The notes: generated by a model from the letters alone, not told the origin. Positions 40,712 to 49,805 are shown, numbered from the stretch's first letter. The stretch: DNA of 64,000 nucleotides from DATBQN01 sp963755825 (GCA_963755825.1 CAVWLA010000003.1:1798001-1862000), one strand, 5' to 3'. Translations and numbers: made by a program.

Positions 40712-43411
40712 ATGCTCGCAGACGATTTCCTCTTCCTCGTCGCCGACCGCGATTTCTACGAGCCGCTCGGCCGCTACGGCGCCGATCGGCGCGACTTCGC
40801 CGACCTCGTGCGCCGCATCCTGCCGCCGTGCTGGCGGCTGGCGCGGCGCAACCTCTGGTTCGACTGCGACCCTGCCGTCGCCGCGCTCCCCGCCCAGGGC
40901 TGGAAGATCCATGTCTCGGCGACGCTCGGCAACTCGGCTCCCGTCCTCGCCACCACCGCGCGGCTGCTCGCCGAGCGGCGCGTCCCCTTCAAGTTCGTCG
41001 CCGACAAGACGCTCCTTTTTCTCGTCAACGGCAAGCGCTGGAACCGCGGCGGCGCCGGCAAGTTCATCACCGTCTATCCAGCCGACGACGGGCAGTGCCG
41101 CGATCTGCTCGCCTGCCTCGACGACGCTCTCACCGGCTACTCCGGGCCCTACATCCTCTCCGACCGGCGCTACCGCGACGGCTCGCCGGTGCACTACCGC
41201 TACGGCGGCTTCCGGCCTCTGAAGCGGCTGGCGGTCGACGGCCGGCCCGTGCACGTCATCGCGGCTCCCGGCGACACCTGGGTCGACGACGACCGGACGC
41301 CCTATTTCCACCTGCCGCCGGGCCTCGCCGATCCCTTCGCCGCTCCCGAGCCCGTCGATCGAGAGGCGGCGAGCGACGGTCCGGCGGCGCTCAAGGACGG
41401 CAGGTACCGGATCGAATCGGCCCTCGCCTTCTCGAACAGTGGCGGCGTCTACCTCGGCGTCGACACGGCGAGCGGCGAGAGAGTGGTGATCAAGGAAGCG
41501 CGGCCGTTTACCAACGTCTCGCCGCGCGGCACCGACGCGGTGTGGCTGCTCAAGAAGGAGCACCGGCTGCTCACCCTGCTCGCCGACACGAGGGTCGCGC
41601 CGCGGCCGGTCGACTTCTTCCGCGATTGGGAGCACTTCTACCTCGTCGAGGAGCTGATCGAGGGCAAGATCCTGCGCAGCTACCACGCCGAGATCAGCCT
41701 CAGCCTGCGCACCCGCCCCAGCCGCGAGCAGGGCGAGGAGTTCTTCGCCCGCTACCGCCGCCTCTACTCGGCGATCGCGCGGGCGCTCGCCGTGCTCCAC
41801 GAGCGGCGCATCGTCTTCAGCGACCTGTCGCATTACAACGTCATCGTCGCGGCCGACGGCGAGACCGTGCGGTTGATCGACCTCGAGGGAGCGCACGAAG
41901 AGGGGGTCGATCTTCCCACCATGCTCTTCACCCCCGGCTTCGCCGCCACCCGGCGGCTCGACGACGGCGGGGTGACCGCCGAGGACGATCTCTTCTCGCT
42001 CGGCGGCCTGATGCTCGCCGGCCTCATCCCGGTCAATAGCACGCTCCTCTTCGAGAACGGTGCGCACCGGCGCTTTCTCGCCGCGATGGAGCGCGACCTC
42101 GGCCTGCCGCCGGCGCTCTCGCGCTGCATCGGCGAGCTCCTCGACGCCGACCGCGCTCGACGGCCGGCGCTCTCGCACGTCCTCCAGGTGCTCCGCGACG
42201 AGCCCGCGCCGCTCGCCGACGTCTCGCTCGCGGCGAGCCCCGAGGCTGCAGGAGCTGCCGATGCTGCCGATGCTGCCGAGGCTCCGGCGGAGGACGAGGA
42301 GCTGGGGCGCCTCATCGCCGGCATGCTGCGCTACCTCTCCGCCCACACCTCATTCGAGCGCGACGACCGCCTGTTCCCGGCCGATCCGGCGATCTTCGAC
42401 ACCAATCCGCTGCAGGTCGCCTATGGCGCCTGCGGCGTCGCCCTCGCGCTCCAGAGAATCACGGGGAGCGTGCCTCCGGCGGTCATCGACTGGATCCTCC
42501 GCCGCGACATCGGACCCGCCTTCTACCCGCCGGGGCTCTACGCCGGGCTCGCCGGCGTCGCCTGGACTCTCCTCGAGCTGGGCCTCCGGGAGCGGGCGGA
42601 GGAGGTGCTGGCGATGACTCACGGCCATCCGCTCCTCGAGCGTTCGCCCGACCTCTTCCACGGCGCCGCGGGATGGGGGATGACCCAGCTGCGCTTCTTC
42701 CTCGCCACCGGCGACGAGGCCTACCTGGCGCGGGCCGCCGGGGCCGGCCGGTTCCTCGTCGCCTCGCGGCACGAGGAAGGGGGGACCTGCTGGTGGACCT
42801 CAGAGGGCGACGTCGCCTGCGGCCTCGCCCACGGCGCCAGCGGCATCGCCCTCTTCCTCCTCTACCTGCACCTGGCGACCGGCGACGGCGAGCTCCTCGC
42901 GACCGGCCGGAAAGCCCTGCGCTTCGTCGCCGCGCGCTCGCTCCGCAACGCCGACGGCGGCATCACCTGGCGCATCAAGGAGGGCGAGCCGACCTTCACG
43001 CCCTACTGGCGATCGGGCAGCGCCGGCGTCGGCATGGTGCTCCTGCGCTACCTGCGGGTCGCCGGCGAGCCGGAGCATGCCGCGCTCCTCGCCGGACTGC
43101 TCCTCGACACCGAGCGCAAGTACGCCATCTTCCCGGGCCGCTTCTTCGGCCTCGCCGGGATCGGCGAGTTCTACCTCGACCTGGCGGCCTCCGGGCGCCA
43201 CCGGGACGAGGCGGCGGCCGGCGCCCGCAAGGCGCTCGCCGGCCTGCTGCTCTTCCGCCTGGAGCGCGACGACGGCATCGCCTTCCCGGGCGAATCGCGC
43301 GCCCGCATCAGCTGCGACTTCGGCACCGGCAGCGCCGGGATCGCCCTCTTCCTGCACCGGCTGCGGAGCGGCGGTCCGCCGGCCTACATGCTCGATGAGC
43401 TCTTGGGCTGA
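40712..43411 (+). CDS. lanKC: Class III lanthionine synthetase LanKC
   Basis: LanKC phosphorylates, eliminates and cyclises Ser/Cys in the precursor. The 899 residues hold three domains: an N-terminal OspF-like lyase (about 1-220; GWKIHVSATLGNS, FKFVADKTL, GKFITVYPADD, GPYILSDRRYRDGSPVHYRYGGF), a Ser/Thr kinase (about 225-500; K261 in VVIKEA, D371 in FSDLSHYNVIV, D390 in LIDLEG) and a LanC-like cyclase (about 540-899). The cyclase keeps H707 in GLAHGASG, but the zinc ligands are gone: the WCxG Cys is R767 in YWRSG and the CHG pair is F811-F812. That is class III rather than class IV. An Ala-rich linker separates kinase and cyclase. Confidence 0.95.
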   Translation: MLADDFLFLVADRDFYEPLGRYGADRRDFADLVRRILPPCWRLARRNLWFDCDPAVAALPAQGWKIHVSATLGNSAPVLATTARLLAERRVPFKFVADKTLLFLVNGKRWNRGGAGKFITVYPADDGQCRDLLACLDDALTGYSGPYILSDRRYRDGSPVHYRYGGFRPLKRLAVDGRPVHVIAAPGDTWVDDDRTPYFHLPPGLADPFAAPEPVDREAASDGPAALKDGRYRIESALAFSNSGGVYLGVDTASGERVVIKEARPFTNVSPRGTDAVWLLKKEHRLLTLLADTRVAPRPVDFFRDWEHFYLVEELIEGKILRSYHAEISLSLRTRPSREQGEEFFARYRRLYSAIARALAVLHERRIVFSDLSHYNVIVAADGETVRLIDLEGAHEEGVDLPTMLFTPGFAATRRLDDGGVTAEDDLFSLGGLMLAGLIPVNSTLLFENGAHRRFLAAMERDLGLPPALSRCIGELLDADRARRPALSHVLQVLRDEPAPLADVSLAASPEAAGAADAADAAEAPAEDEELGRLIAGMLRYLSAHTSFERDDRLFPADPAIFDTNPLQVAYGACGVALALQRITGSVPPAVIDWILRRDIGPAFYPPGLYAGLAGVAWTLLELGLRERAEEVLAMTHGHPLLERSPDLFHGAAGWGMTQLRFFLATGDEAYLARAAGAGRFLVASRHEEGGTCWWTSEGDVACGLAHGASGIALFLLYLHLATGDGELLATGRKALRFVAARSLRNADGGITWRIKEGEPTFTPYWRSGSAGVGMVLLRYLRVAGEPEHAALLAGLLLDTERKYAIFPGRFFGLAGIGEFYLDLAASGRHRDEAAAGARKALAGLLLFRLERDDGIAFPGESRARISCDFGTGSAGIALFLHRLRSGGPPAYMLDELLG

Positions 43412-43420
43412 GGGAGCGGG

Positions 43421-45136
43421 ATGAGCGCGCCGGCCTACACCTCGGACTGGCGATGGCTGGCGCACGAGCTTCGCCCGCTGCGGCGGTTGCAGCTCGCCGC
43501 GGCGGGTTGCCTGCTCGCCGCGACCATCCTCTCGCTGGTCGATCCGCTGATCGTCCGCTGGCTCTTGGACAGCGGCCTCGGCGGCAGGCGCTGGCATGCG
43601 ATCGAGGGGGCGGTGGGGGTCTTCCTGCTCGTCTTCCTCGGCCGCAGCGCGGTCCTCTCCGCCGGCATCTGGCTCGCGGCGCGAGCGAGCGATCGGCTGA
43701 CGCTGCGCCTGCGGCAGCGCCTGCTGCGCCGCCTGCTGCGGCTGGATGCCGCCTTTCATGAGCAGCGTGCGGCGGGGGATCTGCGCCAGCAGGTCGAGCA
43801 GGATGTCGAGCAGATCGGCCAGGTGGGAGCGGATCTCCTCCCCAACAGCCTGCGCATGGTCTTCGGCGTCGCGCTCACCTTCGGCGTCATGGTCTTCCTC
43901 GATTGGCGTCTGAGCCTCCTCGCCCTCCCCTTCGTGCCGGCGCTGCTCCGTCTCACCGCGCGCTTCCGCGGGCGGCTCGAGGCGGCCGCGGACGCGGTGC
44001 GCTCGGGAGTCGCGGGGCGGGTCGATGCGCTCGACGAAACCCTGCGCGGCGCGGTGCAGATCCGCCTCCTCGGCGCCGAGCGCTTCTTCCTCGCGCGCTA
44101 TCGCCGCCGGGCGGCGGAGGTCTCGCGCTCCACCCTGGAGCAGCGCCGCCTCGAGCTCGGCTTCCACGCCGCCTTCTTCGCCGCGGTGACGCTCGCGACC
44201 GCCGGGATGCTGGGAGCGGGCGCCTACGAGCTGATGCACGGCCGCCTCACGCTGGGGAGCTACATCGCCTTCTACACCTATCTGACGCGCCTCTTCGCGC
44301 CGCTCGGCGCGGCCGTCGAGACGAACGCCAAGCTGCAGCGCGCCGGCGGCAGCATCCGCCGCATCGCCGCGCTGGAGCAGCTCGCCCCGGCCGCCCGCGC
44401 GCCGGCCGGCCGGCAATCGACCGCGCCGACCGCGCCGGCCGAGGCCGCGAGCTTCGGCTGCGGCGGCGTGCGCTTCGGCTACGGCGGCGGGCGGCCGATC
44501 CTCCGCGGTGTCGATCTCCGCGTCCGCCGGGGAGAGAAGGTCGCCCTCGTCGGCGAGAGCGGCGGCGGCAAGACCACGCTGACGAAGCTGCTGGCCGGCC
44601 TCTACGAGCCGCAGGTGGGCGCCGTTCACCTGGGCGGCAGCGACGTGCGTCGGCTGCGGCCGCGCAGCCTGCGCGAGAGGATCTCGCTGGTGGCGCCCGA
44701 CACCGTCCTCTTCGCCGGGTCGCTGCGCGACAACGCCCTCCTCGGCCGCCGGGGAGTCGGCGCGGAGGAGCTCGGGCGGCTGGCGCGGGCGACCTGCTTC
44801 GACCGCGTCGTCGAAGGGTTCGAGGGCGGCTGGGACCACGTTCTCGGCGGCTCCGGCAAGGGGCTCTCGGACGGCGAGCGGCAGCGGCTGGGGCTGCTCC
44901 GCGCTCTCCTCCACGGCGGCGAGGTGCTCATCCTCGACGAGTCGACCGGCGCCCTCGACCTCGCCACCGAGACCGAGGTGCTCGACGGGCTCCGCGAATG
45001 CGCCACACACCAGGCGGTGATCCTCGTCACCCACCGGCTGACGGCAGCGGCCTGGGCCGATCGGACCCTGGCACTCGAGGACGGCGAGCTGGTCGAGCGG
45101 GAGCGGAGCCGCCCGGCGCGGACGGGCCGCGGCTGA
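43421..45136 (+). CDS. lanT: ABC exporter (permease-ATPase fusion) of the lanthipeptide locus
   Basis: The 571-residue half-transporter has an N-terminal six-helix membrane domain (LAAAGCLLAATILSLVDPLIVRWLLDSGL onwards) and an ATPase with Walker A GESGGGKTT, an unusual signature LSDGERQRLG in place of LSGGQ, Walker B VLILDEST and the H-loop THR. No C39 peptidase domain is attached, so it should export the peptide but not cut the leader. It starts 9 nt after lanKC with GGGAG upstream, in the same transcript. Confidence 0.9.
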   Translation: MSAPAYTSDWRWLAHELRPLRRLQLAAAGCLLAATILSLVDPLIVRWLLDSGLGGRRWHAIEGAVGVFLLVFLGRSAVLSAGIWLAARASDRLTLRLRQRLLRRLLRLDAAFHEQRAAGDLRQQVEQDVEQIGQVGADLLPNSLRMVFGVALTFGVMVFLDWRLSLLALPFVPALLRLTARFRGRLEAAADAVRSGVAGRVDALDETLRGAVQIRLLGAERFFLARYRRRAAEVSRSTLEQRRLELGFHAAFFAAVTLATAGMLGAGAYELMHGRLTLGSYIAFYTYLTRLFAPLGAAVETNAKLQRAGGSIRRIAALEQLAPAARAPAGRQSTAPTAPAEAASFGCGGVRFGYGGGRPILRGVDLRVRRGEKVALVGESGGGKTTLTKLLAGLYEPQVGAVHLGGSDVRRLRPRSLRERISLVAPDTVLFAGSLRDNALLGRRGVGAEELGRLARATCFDRVVEGFEGGWDHVLGGSGKGLSDGERQRLGLLRALLHGGEVLILDESTGALDLATETEVLDGLRECATHQAVILVTHRLTAAAWADRTLALEDGELVERERSRPARTGRG

Positions 45137-45139
45137 GCG

Positions 45140-45166
45140 GTCCGGCGGCGGCGAGAGCCGCCGGAC
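45140..45166. terminator. Bidirectional hairpin terminator candidate
   Basis: GTCCGGCGGC and GCCGCCGGAC form a perfect 10-bp stem with a 7-nt loop between the convergent lanT-like and pilB genes. No T-tract. Confidence 0.55.
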
Positions 45167-45184
45167 GGTTCGGCGATCCGACGA

Positions 45185-46942
45185 TCAGGCGACCGTTTCG
45201 CGCACCACTTCTTCGATCGTCGTGACGCCGTCGCGGATCTTCTGCAGGCCGCTGTGGCGCAGGGTGATCATGCCGTTCTGGATGGCCTTCTGGCGCAGCT
45301 CGGAGGCGGAGGCGCCGGAGAGGATCATCTCGCGCACCTCGTCGTCGATCTCCATCACCTCGTAGAGCGCCAGACGGCCCTTGTAGCCGGTCGTCGTGCA
45401 GCGCTCGCAGCCGCGGCCGCGGAAGAGCTTCAAGGTGCGCGCCTCCTGGTCGGAGAAGCCGACGTTGGTGAGCGCCGCGGCGGGCAGCTCCGCCGGCTCC
45501 TTGCAGAAGGTGCAGATGCGGCGGACCAGCCGCTGAGCCGCGATGAGGTGGACCGAGGTGGCGACGAGGAAGGGCTCGATCCCCATGTTCATCAGGCGGT
45601 TGATCGACGACGGCGCGTCGTTGGTGTGCAGCGTCGAGAGCACCAGGTGGCCGGTCATGGCGGCCTTGATCGCCACCTCGGCGGTCTCGAAGTCGCGGAT
45701 CTCTCCGACCAGGATGATGTTGGGATCCTGGCGCAGGAAGGAGCGCAGGGCGGCGGCGAAGTTGAGGCCGATCTGCTCCTTCATCTGCACCTGGTTGATG
45801 CCCATGAGGTTGAACTCGACGGGGTCCTCGGCGGTGATGATGTTGACCTCGGGAGTGTTGATGCGCTGCAGCGCCGAGTAGAGGGTGTTGGTCTTACCGG
45901 AGCCGGTCGGCCCGGTGACCAGCACCATGCCGTAGGGCTTCAGGATCGCCTGCTCGAAGCGGCGGAGCGACTCCGGCTCGAAGCCGAGCTTCGCCATGTC
46001 GAGCATCAGCTTGTCCTTGTCCAAGAGGCGCATGACGATCTTCTCGCCGAAGATCGTCGGCAGCACCGAGACGCGGAAGTCGAGGTCCTTGTTGCGCCCC
46101 GACACCTTGGTCTTGATCTTGATGCGGCCGTCCTGCGGCATCCGCTTCTCGGCGATGTCCAACTTCGCCATGATCTTGACGCGGCTGGTGATCGCCTCCT
46201 TGAGCTTCAGCGGCGGATGCATCATCTCGTAGAGGATGCCGTCGATGCGGTAGCGGACGCGGTAGTCCTTCTCGTAGGGCTCGATGTGGATGTCGGAGGC
46301 GCCGCGCTTGATGGCGTCGGTCAGGACGATGTTCACCAGCTTGACGACCGGCGCCTGCTCGGACTCCTCCTCGAGCGCCGCGAGGTCGAGATCCTCTTCC
46401 TCGTCGAGCACCTCGAGGTCGCCGCTCGACTCGTCGGAGAGATCCTCCATGACTTTCTTCAGCTCGATCGCATGGGTCGATCCGTAGTAGCGGTCGATCG
46501 CCATACGGATGGCGTTCTCCGAGGCGACCACCGGCTCCACTTTGTAGCCGGTCATGAACTTGACGTCGTCCATGGCGAACACGTTGGTGGGATCGATCAT
46601 CGCCACGGTGACCGTGGCGCCCGCCTTGTTGACCGGCAGAATGGTGTATTTGCGCGCGATGTCCGCGGGGATGATCTTGATCACCGCCTCGTCGATCTCC
46701 ATGCCCTGGAGGTCGACCGAGGGGACCCGGAAGTGCTGCGACAGCGACTCGACGAGCTGGCGGTCGGTCATGAAGCCGAGCTTGACGAGGTTGCTGCCGA
46801 GGCGACCGCCCTGCTCCTTCTGCTGGGTCAGGGCCTCCTGGAGCTGGGCCTGGGTGATCTTGCCGCCCTTGACCAGGAGCTCTCCGAACTTGGCCGTGGT
46901 CGGCCCCTGCCTGCGAGCGGTCGCGCTGTCGACTTGTGCCAT
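45185..46942 (-). CDS. pilB: Type IV pilus assembly ATPase PilB
   Basis: PilB is the hexameric cytoplasmic ATPase that drives pilus extension. The 585 residues include the N-terminal N1/T2SSE_N domain (FGELLVKGGKITQAQLQEAL, LGSNLVKLGFMTDRQLVESLSQHFRVPSVDL), the N2 domain with ASDIHIEPYEKDYRVRYRIDGIL, Walker A GPTGSGKT (K350), the Asp box EDPVE, Walker B ILVGEIRD and His box STLHTND. The zinc-binding Cys pairs CTFC and CERC are present. An acidic insert (residues about 165-195) is typical of delta/acidobacterial PilB. No other pil genes adjacent. Confidence 0.95.
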   Translation of the reverse strand: MAQVDSATARRQGPTTAKFGELLVKGGKITQAQLQEALTQQKEQGGRLGSNLVKLGFMTDRQLVESLSQHFRVPSVDLQGMEIDEAVIKIIPADIARKYTILPVNKAGATVTVAMIDPTNVFAMDDVKFMTGYKVEPVVASENAIRMAIDRYYGSTHAIELKKVMEDLSDESSGDLEVLDEEEDLDLAALEEESEQAPVVKLVNIVLTDAIKRGASDIHIEPYEKDYRVRYRIDGILYEMMHPPLKLKEAITSRVKIMAKLDIAEKRMPQDGRIKIKTKVSGRNKDLDFRVSVLPTIFGEKIVMRLLDKDKLMLDMAKLGFEPESLRRFEQAILKPYGMVLVTGPTGSGKTNTLYSALQRINTPEVNIITAEDPVEFNLMGINQVQMKEQIGLNFAAALRSFLRQDPNIILVGEIRDFETAEVAIKAAMTGHLVLSTLHTNDAPSSINRLMNMGIEPFLVATSVHLIAAQRLVRRICTFCKEPAELPAAALTNVGFSDQEARTLKLFRGRGCERCTTTGYKGRLALYEVMEIDDEVREMILSGASASELRQKAIQNGMITLRHSGLQKIRDGVTTIEEVVRETVA

Positions 46943-47062
46943 GCCACACCCTGAGGAGCCGGGCTCCGAGACGAGACGGTGGACGAGATCAATCGAACTC
47001 TAAGACTGCATTTCAGTCTAGCAGCCGGTGAAAAAGGGCGTCAACGAAGCGGTGGCTGGGCC

Positions 47063-47157
47063 GTGGGTCAGCTTGGTCTCCTGCGGGCGGTCGCCCTCGG
47101 CCCCACCCACCCTTCACGCCCTTCCGGGCGACCGTCCTCGGAACCAAGCTGACCCAC
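47063..47157. repeat. 95-bp inverted-repeat element (REP/MITE-like)
   Basis: Terminal arms of 15 bp are perfectly complementary (47063-47077 with 47143-47157), and an inner GGTCGCCC / GGGCGACC pair (47089-47096 with 47126-47133) extends the fold. It lies between pilB and the heptosyltransferase gene; the left half recurs at 16309-16331. No coding capacity. Confidence 0.65.
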
Positions 47158-47182
47158 TACCTGTGTGGCTGAGCCGCGGCGC

Positions 47183-48271
47183 TCACCGCCGGCGGAGCAG
47201 CTCGCCGGCGCGGGCGGCGACCTCGGCGGGCGAGATCTCGAGCAGGCAGGCCTTGGCGTCGTCGAAGCGGCGCTGGCAGAAGCTGCAGGAGAGGCGATGG
47301 ACGAGCGCCCGCTCCGGCGCGCCGTAGGGGCCGGAGCGCGCCGGATCGGTGGGGCCCATCAGCATCATCACCGGCGCGCCGAGCGCGTGCGCCAGGTGGA
47401 GCGGACCGGAGTCGCCGCCGACGACGAGCGCGGCGTGGCGGGCGAGCGCCGCGAGCGTCGCGAGATCGGGCGCCGCCACTCGGCGCACGGCGCCGCCGCC
47501 GGCCGCCTCGATGGCGGCGGCGAGCTCCTCCTCGCCCGGCGCCATCGCCACCCAGGTCGTGGGACCGCCCGCCGCGGCGAGCCGGCGCGCCGCCTCGCTC
47601 CACGCCGCCGCCGGATAGCGCTTGTTGCCCCAGCCGGCGCCCGGATGGAGAAGGACGAAGGGCTCGTCGGCGCTCGCCAGGAGCTGGCGCGCCGCCCGCG
47701 GCACGGTGGGAAAGAGCTTCTCGCCGCCGAAGTCGGCGGGGTCGCGGGGCAGGTCGAGGGGAGCGAGGAGCGCCAGGCCGCGGTCGACGGCGTGGAGCGC
47801 GCCGCTGTCCACCCGCTCGGTCAGCCACAGGGAGCTCGACGGCTCGCGGCGGCGGCGGCGGGCGAGGCCCACCCGGCGGTCGGCGAAGGAGAGGGCGGCG
47901 AGGATGCCGGCCTTGTGATTGCCCATGAGATCGAGCGCGACGTCCGGCGCGAAGCGGTCGAGGACGGCGAGGAGCTCGCCCACCTCGCCCCAGGTGGCCG
48001 GCCGGAGCGGCGCCCGCCGCCAGCTGCGCAGGCGGACGACGACGAGGTCGTCGAGGTCGGGGTGGCCGGCGAGGAGCGGCGCGATGCTCTCCTCGACCAC
48101 CCAGCCGATGCGCGCCCGCGGCAGCGCCCGCCGCAGCGCGGTGAGCACCGGCAGCGCGTGGACGACGTCGCCGAGAGCGCTGGTGCGGACGAGGAGGATG
48201 CGCTTGGCGTCGAGCGGGTGCGGCCGCGCGGTAACAGACAGGGGTGGTGGCAGACCGGGCGGCCGGCTCAC
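47183..48271 (-). CDS. Glycosyltransferase family 9 (heptosyltransferase-like)
   Basis: GT9 enzymes add heptose to the lipopolysaccharide inner core from ADP-heptose. The 362-residue protein has KRILLVRTSALGDVVHALPVLTALRRALP at the N-terminus, DLMGNHKAGILAAL, and the C-terminal donor site LLHPGAGWGNKRYPAAAW and VVGGDSGPLHLAHALGAPVMMLMGPTDPARSGPYG, all diagnostic of WaaC/WaaF-type transferases. Its GTG start overlaps the rfaE2 stop by 4 nt, tying it to the ADP-heptose pathway genes upstream. Confidence 0.92.
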   Translation of the reverse strand: MSRPPGLPPPLSVTARPHPLDAKRILLVRTSALGDVVHALPVLTALRRALPRARIGWVVEESIAPLLAGHPDLDDLVVVRLRSWRRAPLRPATWGEVGELLAVLDRFAPDVALDLMGNHKAGILAALSFADRRVGLARRRRREPSSSLWLTERVDSGALHAVDRGLALLAPLDLPRDPADFGGEKLFPTVPRAARQLLASADEPFVLLHPGAGWGNKRYPAAAWSEAARRLAAAGGPTTWVAMAPGEEELAAAIEAAGGGAVRRVAAPDLATLAALARHAALVVGGDSGPLHLAHALGAPVMMLMGPTDPARSGPYGAPERALVHRLSCSFCQRRFDDAKACLLEISPAEVAARAGELLRRR

Positions 48272-48756
48272 CCCGCGACGTCCCGCATGCGGCGCACCCG
48301 CGCGATGAGGTCGCTCGTCGCGTGGTCCTTGGGGTCGCCGACGAGCACGGTGCGGCCGCCGTAGGCGCGCACCACCTCGTACTCCGGTACCCGCTCGGGC
48401 GCGCCGTAGTCGGTCCCCTTGGCGTGGACGTCGGGCGTCAGCTCGGCGATCAGGTCGGCCGGCGAATCGCCGTCGAAGACGACCACGAAGTCGACCGGCA
48501 CCAGGCCGGCGACCAGCTCGGCGCGCTCCGCCTCTGGGACCAGAGGCCGGCCGGCGCCCTTGAGGCGGCCGACCGAGGCGTCGCCGTTGACGCCGACGAC
48601 GAGCAGGTCGGCCTCGCGCTTGGCCGCCTCGAGGTAACGCAGATGGCCGACATGGAGGAGATCGAAGTGGCCGTTGGCGAAGGCGACCGAGAGGCCGGCC
48701 GCGCGCGCCTCGGCCAGGCGCTCCACGAGCTCGCCGCGGCTCATCACCCGCCCCAT
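48268..48756 (-). CDS. rfaE2: D-glycero-beta-D-manno-heptose 1-phosphate adenylyltransferase
   Basis: The 162-residue cytidylyltransferase-fold enzyme transfers AMP to heptose 1-phosphate, giving ADP-heptose. The nucleotide site ANGHFDLLHVGHLRYLEAAK (HxGH) and the C-terminal VLVGDPKDHATSDLIARVR are typical of the RfaE domain II family. In E. coli this activity is fused to the kinase (HldE); here the two are separate genes overlapping by 1 nt. Confidence 0.93.
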   Translation of the reverse strand: MGRVMSRGELVERLAEARAAGLSVAFANGHFDLLHVGHLRYLEAAKREADLLVVGVNGDASVGRLKGAGRPLVPEAERAELVAGLVPVDFVVVFDGDSPADLIAELTPDVHAKGTDYGAPERVPEYEVVRAYGGRTVLVGDPKDHATSDLIARVRRMRDVAG

Positions 48757-49805
48757 CAGGCTGGGTCCCAGCGCAGGCCGGCGAGCGGCCGCGCGTCGCC
48801 GGCCACGGCCCGGCGCAGCTCGTCGGCGGAGAGCGTCGCCGTCCCCATCTTCATCACCACGATGCCGCCGGCGTAGTTGGCGAGGATGGCCGCCTCGAGC
48901 GGCTCGGCGCCGGCGGCGAGCGCCAGGGCGAAGGTGCCGATCACCGTGTCGCCGGCGCCGGTGACGTCGGCGACCTGATCGGTGCCGTGGACCGGCAGGT
49001 GGGCGGAGAGGCCGCCGGCGAAGAGGCTCATCCCGCGGCTGCCGCGGGTGATGAGGAGGAAGCCGGCGCCGAGCCGCGCCAGCAGCCGCCGGCCGCCCGC
49101 CTCGAGGTGCTCGCCCTCGTCGTCGATGGCGCCGCCGAGGATCGCCTCCGCCTCCTCTTCGTTGGGCGTCGCGCCGTCGAGCCCGGCGAGCTCGGCCAGG
49201 CGGTAGCGGCTGTCGCCGACGAGGACCGCGCCGGCGCCCAGAGCCTCGCGCACGGTGGCGAGGACAGCCGGCGCCACCGCGCCGTAGCCGTAGTCCGAGA
49301 GGACGGCGACGCGCGCCGCGCCCGCCCAGGCGGCGAGGCTGGCGGCATAGTGCGCGCGCTCGGCGGGGCTCAGCTCGAGGCTGTCCTCGATGTCGTAGCG
49401 GACGATCTGCTGCTGGATCGAGTGCCTGCCGCCGCCGAGGATGCGGACCTTGGTCGGCGTCCGATAGCCGGCGCGGGTGAGGATGGCGCCGGTCTCCACC
49501 CCGAGCGCGGCGAGCGCCGCCACCAGCTGGCGCCCCGAATCGTCGTCGCCCACCACGCCGAGGGGCAGCGGCCGGCCGCCCAGCGCCGCGACGTTGGCGA
49601 CCGCGTTGGCGCCGCCGCCGGGGGCGAGGCGCTCGCCCTGATAGGAGAGAATGAGGACCGGCGCCTCGCGGCTGATGCGCTTCGGCACGCCGTGGATGAA
49701 GCGGTCGGCGACCAGGTCGACGACCATGACGACCGGCCGGCCGGCCATGCCGTCGACCAGCTCGAGGAGCCGCTCGGTACTGGGAAGTCGGCGCGTGTCA
49801 GGCAT
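48756..49805 (-). CDS. rfaE1: D-glycero-beta-D-manno-heptose-7-phosphate kinase
   Basis: A PfkB/ribokinase-family sugar kinase of 349 residues that makes heptose 1,7-bisphosphate for ADP-heptose synthesis. Landmarks: VVMVVDLVADRFIHGVPKRISREAPVLIL, GGGANAVANVAALGG (sugar binding), ATPNEEEAEAILG-like TPNEEE, and the ATP/anion-hole motif VTGAGDTVIGTFALAL with the catalytic Asp. TACAAT ends 12 nt before the ATG. It heads the rfaE1-rfaE2-GT9 operon; gmhA and gmhB are not in the window. Confidence 0.93.
   Translation of the reverse strand: MPDTRRLPSTERLLELVDGMAGRPVVMVVDLVADRFIHGVPKRISREAPVLILSYQGERLAPGGGANAVANVAALGGRPLPLGVVGDDDSGRQLVAALAALGVETGAILTRAGYRTPTKVRILGGGRHSIQQQIVRYDIEDSLELSPAERAHYAASLAAWAGAARVAVLSDYGYGAVAPAVLATVREALGAGAVLVGDSRYRLAELAGLDGATPNEEEAEAILGGAIDDEGEHLEAGGRRLLARLGAGFLLITRGSRGMSLFAGGLSAHLPVHGTDQVADVTGAGDTVIGTFALALAAGAEPLEAAILANYAGGIVVMKMGTATLSADELRRAVAGDARPLAGLRWDPA

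Noticed and set aside
40712..43411. Class IV (LanL) assignment of the synthetase
   Set aside because: The three zinc ligands needed for LanL cyclases are replaced by Arg and Phe-Phe.
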